Source: Pseudomonadota bacterium (GTDB lineage: Bacteria; Pseudomonadota; Gammaproteobacteria; Steroidobacterales; Steroidobacteraceae). Taken from it: a stretch of DNA of 9,403 nucleotides. Location of the stretch: assembly GCA_021779875.1 (NCBI GenBank), contig JAJXZV010000256.1, forward strand, positions 1 to 9,403, read 5' to 3'. The position numbers and the translations under genes were made by a program. Every line of letters begins with the position of its first letter. Position 1 is the first letter of the stretch. The notes under the pieces were generated by a model that saw only the letters and a program-made list of their open reading frames with translations, was not told the origin of the DNA and did no database searches. Of this stretch, positions 7,090-9,403 are shown piece after piece.

Positions 7090-7986
7090 GTGCAAGGATC
7101 CCATTCAACCTGCGGCAACTGCGGCGCGGTGCTCACGGGCCCGTACTGCGCCAAATGCGGGCAGCACGCCCACTCGAGCGCCCGCGGCCTGGGCGCGGTC
7201 CTGCACGATGCCTGGCACGACGTCACCCACGTCGACGGCCGCCTGTGGCACACGCTGTGGCTGCTGCTGCGCGAACCGGGGCGCCTGACGCGCGACTACT
7301 TCGAGGAGCGCCGGGCACGCTACTTGCCGCCGGTGCGGCTGTATCTCGTGCTGAGCGTGCTGTTCTTCGGGCTCGGCCTCTCGACCGCGGGCCTGAAGGA
7401 AGGCCGCAGCGCCGCCGGCCCCTCGCCGGCCACGGCGGGCGCCGGGAGTCGCTCAGCGGCCGAGGACTATCACTGGGACCCGAGCCAGGGCGTGCCCTGC
7501 GACCAGTTCGGCGGCGCCTCCCGGGGTCTCGAGGGGGCCCTGCGCACGGCCTGCGAACGCAACAATGCGGACCATTGGCGGGAGCTGCCCCGGACGCTCG
7601 TCCGCAACGTGCCGAAGATGATGTTCATCTTCCTGCCGCTGATGGCCGCCGTCATGCTGCTGCTCTATTGGCGGCCGCGCCGCTTCTACGTCGAGCACCT
7701 GGTGTTTCTGCTGCACAACCACTCGGCCGTGTACCTGGTCTTTCTGCTGCTGAAGCCGCTCGAGTGGCTCGGGCGGCTCTGGCCGACGCTCGACACGGTC
7801 GCAGACCTCGGGGTCGCGGTCTCGCTCGGCTACCTCGCCTGGTATCCGTATGCGGCCATGAGGCGCTACTACGGCCAGGGCCGCACGCTCACCTTACTGA
7901 AATATCTGGTGATCGCGACCGCCTACGCCGCGTTCCTGGCGATCACCCTCGCGGGCACGACCGTGATCAGCGCGCTGGAGAGTTGA
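7090..7986 (+). CDS. DUF3667 family membrane protein with N-terminal zinc ribbon
   Basis: A 298-residue protein of unknown function that fits the DUF3667 family. It opens with a zinc-ribbon pair, CGNC (8-11) and CAKCGQ (20-25). The family block follows: a conserved Asp in THVDGRLWHTL, then LLREPGRLTRDYFEERRARYLPP (split around residues 59-81), which leads into the first membrane segment (about 79-101). About 75 polar residues follow, with two Cys (C137, C155). Four more hydrophobic segments lie at roughly 176-194, 204-222, 235-254 and 271-293. It is likely an inner-membrane protein with a cytoplasmic zinc ribbon. I chose GTG 7090 for its GGAGG site and because it places the ribbon near the N-terminus, as is usual. 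It is divergent from the receptor and converges on the porin with a 12-base gap. No function should be assigned. Confidence 0.87.
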   Translation: MQGSHSTCGNCGAVLTGPYCAKCGQHAHSSARGLGAVLHDAWHDVTHVDGRLWHTLWLLLREPGRLTRDYFEERRARYLPPVRLYLVLSVLFFGLGLSTAGLKEGRSAAGPSPATAGAGSRSAAEDYHWDPSQGVPCDQFGGASRGLEGALRTACERNNADHWRELPRTLVRNVPKMMFIFLPLMAAVMLLLYWRPRRFYVEHLVFLLHNHSAVYLVFLLLKPLEWLGRLWPTLDTVADLGVAVSLGYLAWYPYAAMRRYYGQGRTLTLLKYLVIATAYAAFLAITLAGTTVISALES

Positions 7987-7998
7987 GGCGCGGGCGCC

Positions 7999-9403
7999 CT
8001 AGAACTTGACCAGAATGCCGCCGCCGATCACGGTCTGGTGGGTGCTCAGGTCGGGGTTCCAGACGCCGCCTTGACCGGCGCAGGCGCCGGCCGCCGATGC
8101 GGGGTCCGCCGTGCCGGCCGAGGCGCCCGAATTGCACGCATAGTACTGCGGCGAGCCGTTGTTGCCGCCCGGCGGCGTGACGCCGCCGGGGCCCGCGAAG
8201 TACGGCACGTTCGAGTGCCGATAGCCGATCTCCGCCCACCAGGTGATCCAGTCCTTGGGCATGTACTGAAAGTTCAGGGTCGTATCCCACATGTTGGCCG
8301 ACTGGCCGGGATTCTCCGTGAAGTAGGGCGTGCCGGAGGCCGCGGTCGCCCCGTTGATCGGCGGCAGCAGCGTCAGATAGCGGCCGGGATTGCTCATCAT
8401 GCCGCCGCCGACCGTGATGGCGTAACGGTCGTTGTCGAACCAATAGCGGTCGTACAGCATCATGCCGAAGAAGGCGCTCTGCTCGGGACCGCCGGTGCAG
8501 CGGATTCCGCCGCCGTATTGGCAGCCCGCGTCCACGGTGAACGAGAACGCGGCCTTGGACAGCCCCTTGGCGCCCGGGGCGTTGTAGTAGCGCAATTCGA
8601 TGCTGTCGTCGGTGTGGACGCGAGTCGTGCGCACGAGCGGATTGCCCGATGTGATCGCGAGGTTGTCCTGCCCCACGCCGTAGTTGTTGAACACGAGTTT
8701 CAGGTATTCCTGCGGCATCCACAGGATCTGCCCGCCGATCCCAGGGTGGGAGTTGAACTTCCCATAGGACTGCCACCCGTTGATCAGCCAGGGCTCGATC
8801 TTGAGGGTATTGGTGGGAAACCATTGCACGCGCAGTCCATTGAAGAACCACGGCGTGTTCGACGACACGTACGAGGGCTGATAGGTCCAATTATCGAAGT
8901 TGTAATAGCTGAACAGCCCGATATAGGAGACGAAGATGCCCGCGTCGACGTTGAGCCCGTGGTTCACGTCCCAGTGATAGCCCGCGTTCGCCTCCGATAC
9001 GTAGCGATATGCGTTCGGCAGATCCCACTGGCCGACGGCCGAGCTCGCGTCGTTGCGCGGCGTGGTGGTGGCGAAATTGCCGAACATGGTCAGGATGCGG
9101 GCCCTCACGTTGTCGTAATGAAAATCGCCGCCGAGGCTGATCTGCTCGACTTGAAATTCACCGGAGCGAAATTCCTCGGTCGAACCGACGATGGTGTGGT
9201 CCTGTGGATGATTGAGGCTTTGGATGTAATTCACGTCCACCCGGATGTCCGGGGTGAAGAACTTGGTGTCGAACGCCGGCTGATGATTGCGCGGGCTGCC
9301 GTTCAGCCAGGTGAAATCCCCGAACGCGAACGGCGTCTGGTCATCGACCGCCGGGCCGGGCGCCGGCGACGCGAGAGCCGCGGGCAGGCCTTGCACGGCG
9401 GGC
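7999..9403 (-). CDS. Outer-membrane beta-barrel porin, OmpL-like porin-2 type (5' truncated)
   Basis: About 468 residues are visible, ending ILVKF with stop TAG (7999-8001). The gene runs off the right edge, so the signal peptide and true start are missing. A GTG at 9396 is probably an internal Val. The sequence matches the beta-barrel porin-2 (bbp2, OmpL-like) group: FGDFTWLNGSPR near the N-terminus, FDTKFFTPDIRVDVNY, GDFHYDNVRARI, SYIGLFSYYNFDNW, IEPWLINGWQSYG, then HTDDSIELRYYNAPG. It is rich in alternating aromatic/polar strands and ends in Phe, as barrel proteins do. It would form a passive channel in the outer membrane; the solute is unknown. Only four Cys are present, as two close pairs (codons at 8521/8497 and 8134/8080), probably disulfide-bonded loops. 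It converges on the DUF3667 gene and shows no functional tie to the other genes here. Confidence 0.86.
   Translation of the reverse strand, partial: PAVQGLPAALASPAPGPAVDDQTPFAFGDFTWLNGSPRNHQPAFDTKFFTPDIRVDVNYIQSLNHPQDHTIVGSTEEFRSGEFQVEQISLGGDFHYDNVRARILTMFGNFATTTPRNDASSAVGQWDLPNAYRYVSEANAGYHWDVNHGLNVDAGIFVSYIGLFSYYNFDNWTYQPSYVSSNTPWFFNGLRVQWFPTNTLKIEPWLINGWQSYGKFNSHPGIGGQILWMPQEYLKLVFNNYGVGQDNLAITSGNPLVRTTRVHTDDSIELRYYNAPGAKGLSKAAFSFTVDAGCQYGGGIRCTGGPEQSAFFGMMLYDRYWFDNDRYAITVGGGMMSNPGRYLTLLPPINGATAASGTPYFTENPGQSANMWDTTLNFQYMPKDWITWWAEIGYRHSNVPYFAGPGGVTPPGGNNGSPQYYACNSGASAGTADPASAAGACAGQGGVWNPDLSTHQTVIGGGILVKF

Noticed and set aside
4984..7104. A 706-codon minus-strand frame overlapping the receptor
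   Set aside because: It is an out-of-frame shadow dominated by Arg, His, Pro and Gln, with no recognisable domain.
6945..7253. Upstream extension of the receptor frame to 7253
   Set aside because: The extension is Pro/Arg/Cys-rich, overlaps the divergent DUF3667 gene and would bury the signal peptide. The TTG at 6944 has a good ribosome-binding site.
1..9403. Insertion sequences, CRISPR array, tRNA genes or phage defence genes
   Set aside because: No transposase-like frame, repeated spacer pattern, tRNA-like cloverleaf or nuclease domain was seen; nearly all the sequence is explained by the six genes and the partial transporter end.

Overview
The window is very GC-rich and gene-dense. It carries outer-membrane barrels with C-terminal Phe, a TonB-dependent receptor, a TPR-sulfotransferase and a DUF3667 protein. 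This points to a high-GC Gram-negative, most likely a gammaproteobacterium of the Xanthomonadales/Nevskiales/Steroidobacter type; that placement is inference from gene content. I see no mobile element, tRNA, rRNA or CRISPR array.

Left block (1-2226, + strand): the 3' end of an MFS-type transporter, an FAD-dependent oxidoreductase of the TIGR03364 type and phosphonoacetaldehyde hydrolase (phnX). They are joined by 4-base stop/start overlaps (ATGA at 281, GTGA at 1441). This is the end of an aminophosphonate-degrading operon. The transporter would import the substrate, the flavoenzyme would oxidise it towards phosphonoacetaldehyde, and PhnX would cleave the C-P bond to acetaldehyde and phosphate. 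No phnW transaminase or regulator lies in the window; either could lie further left.

Middle block (2242-6944, - strand): a TonB-dependent receptor with a TTG start behind a clear ribosome-binding site, followed 32 bases later by a protein with N-terminal TPR repeats and a C-terminal PAPS-type sulfotransferase domain. The two probably form one operon. The sulfotransferase meets phnX tail to tail with only 15 bases between the stops, and two overlapping perfect palindromes sit there.

Right block: a 145-base divergent region (6945-7089) separates the receptor from a + strand DUF3667 membrane protein with an N-terminal zinc ribbon (7090-7986). That gene converges, with a 12-base gap, on a - strand outer-membrane porin of the OmpL-like beta-barrel porin-2 type (7999 to beyond the right edge), whose 5' end with the signal peptide is outside the window.

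The points most worth following are the phnW-less flavoenzyme/phnX arrangement, the receptor-sulfotransferase pair with a Ser-to-Gly change at the expected 3'-phosphate-binding position, and the strictly paired cysteines in the predicted loops of both outer-membrane barrels. I found no clearly new multi-gene system.
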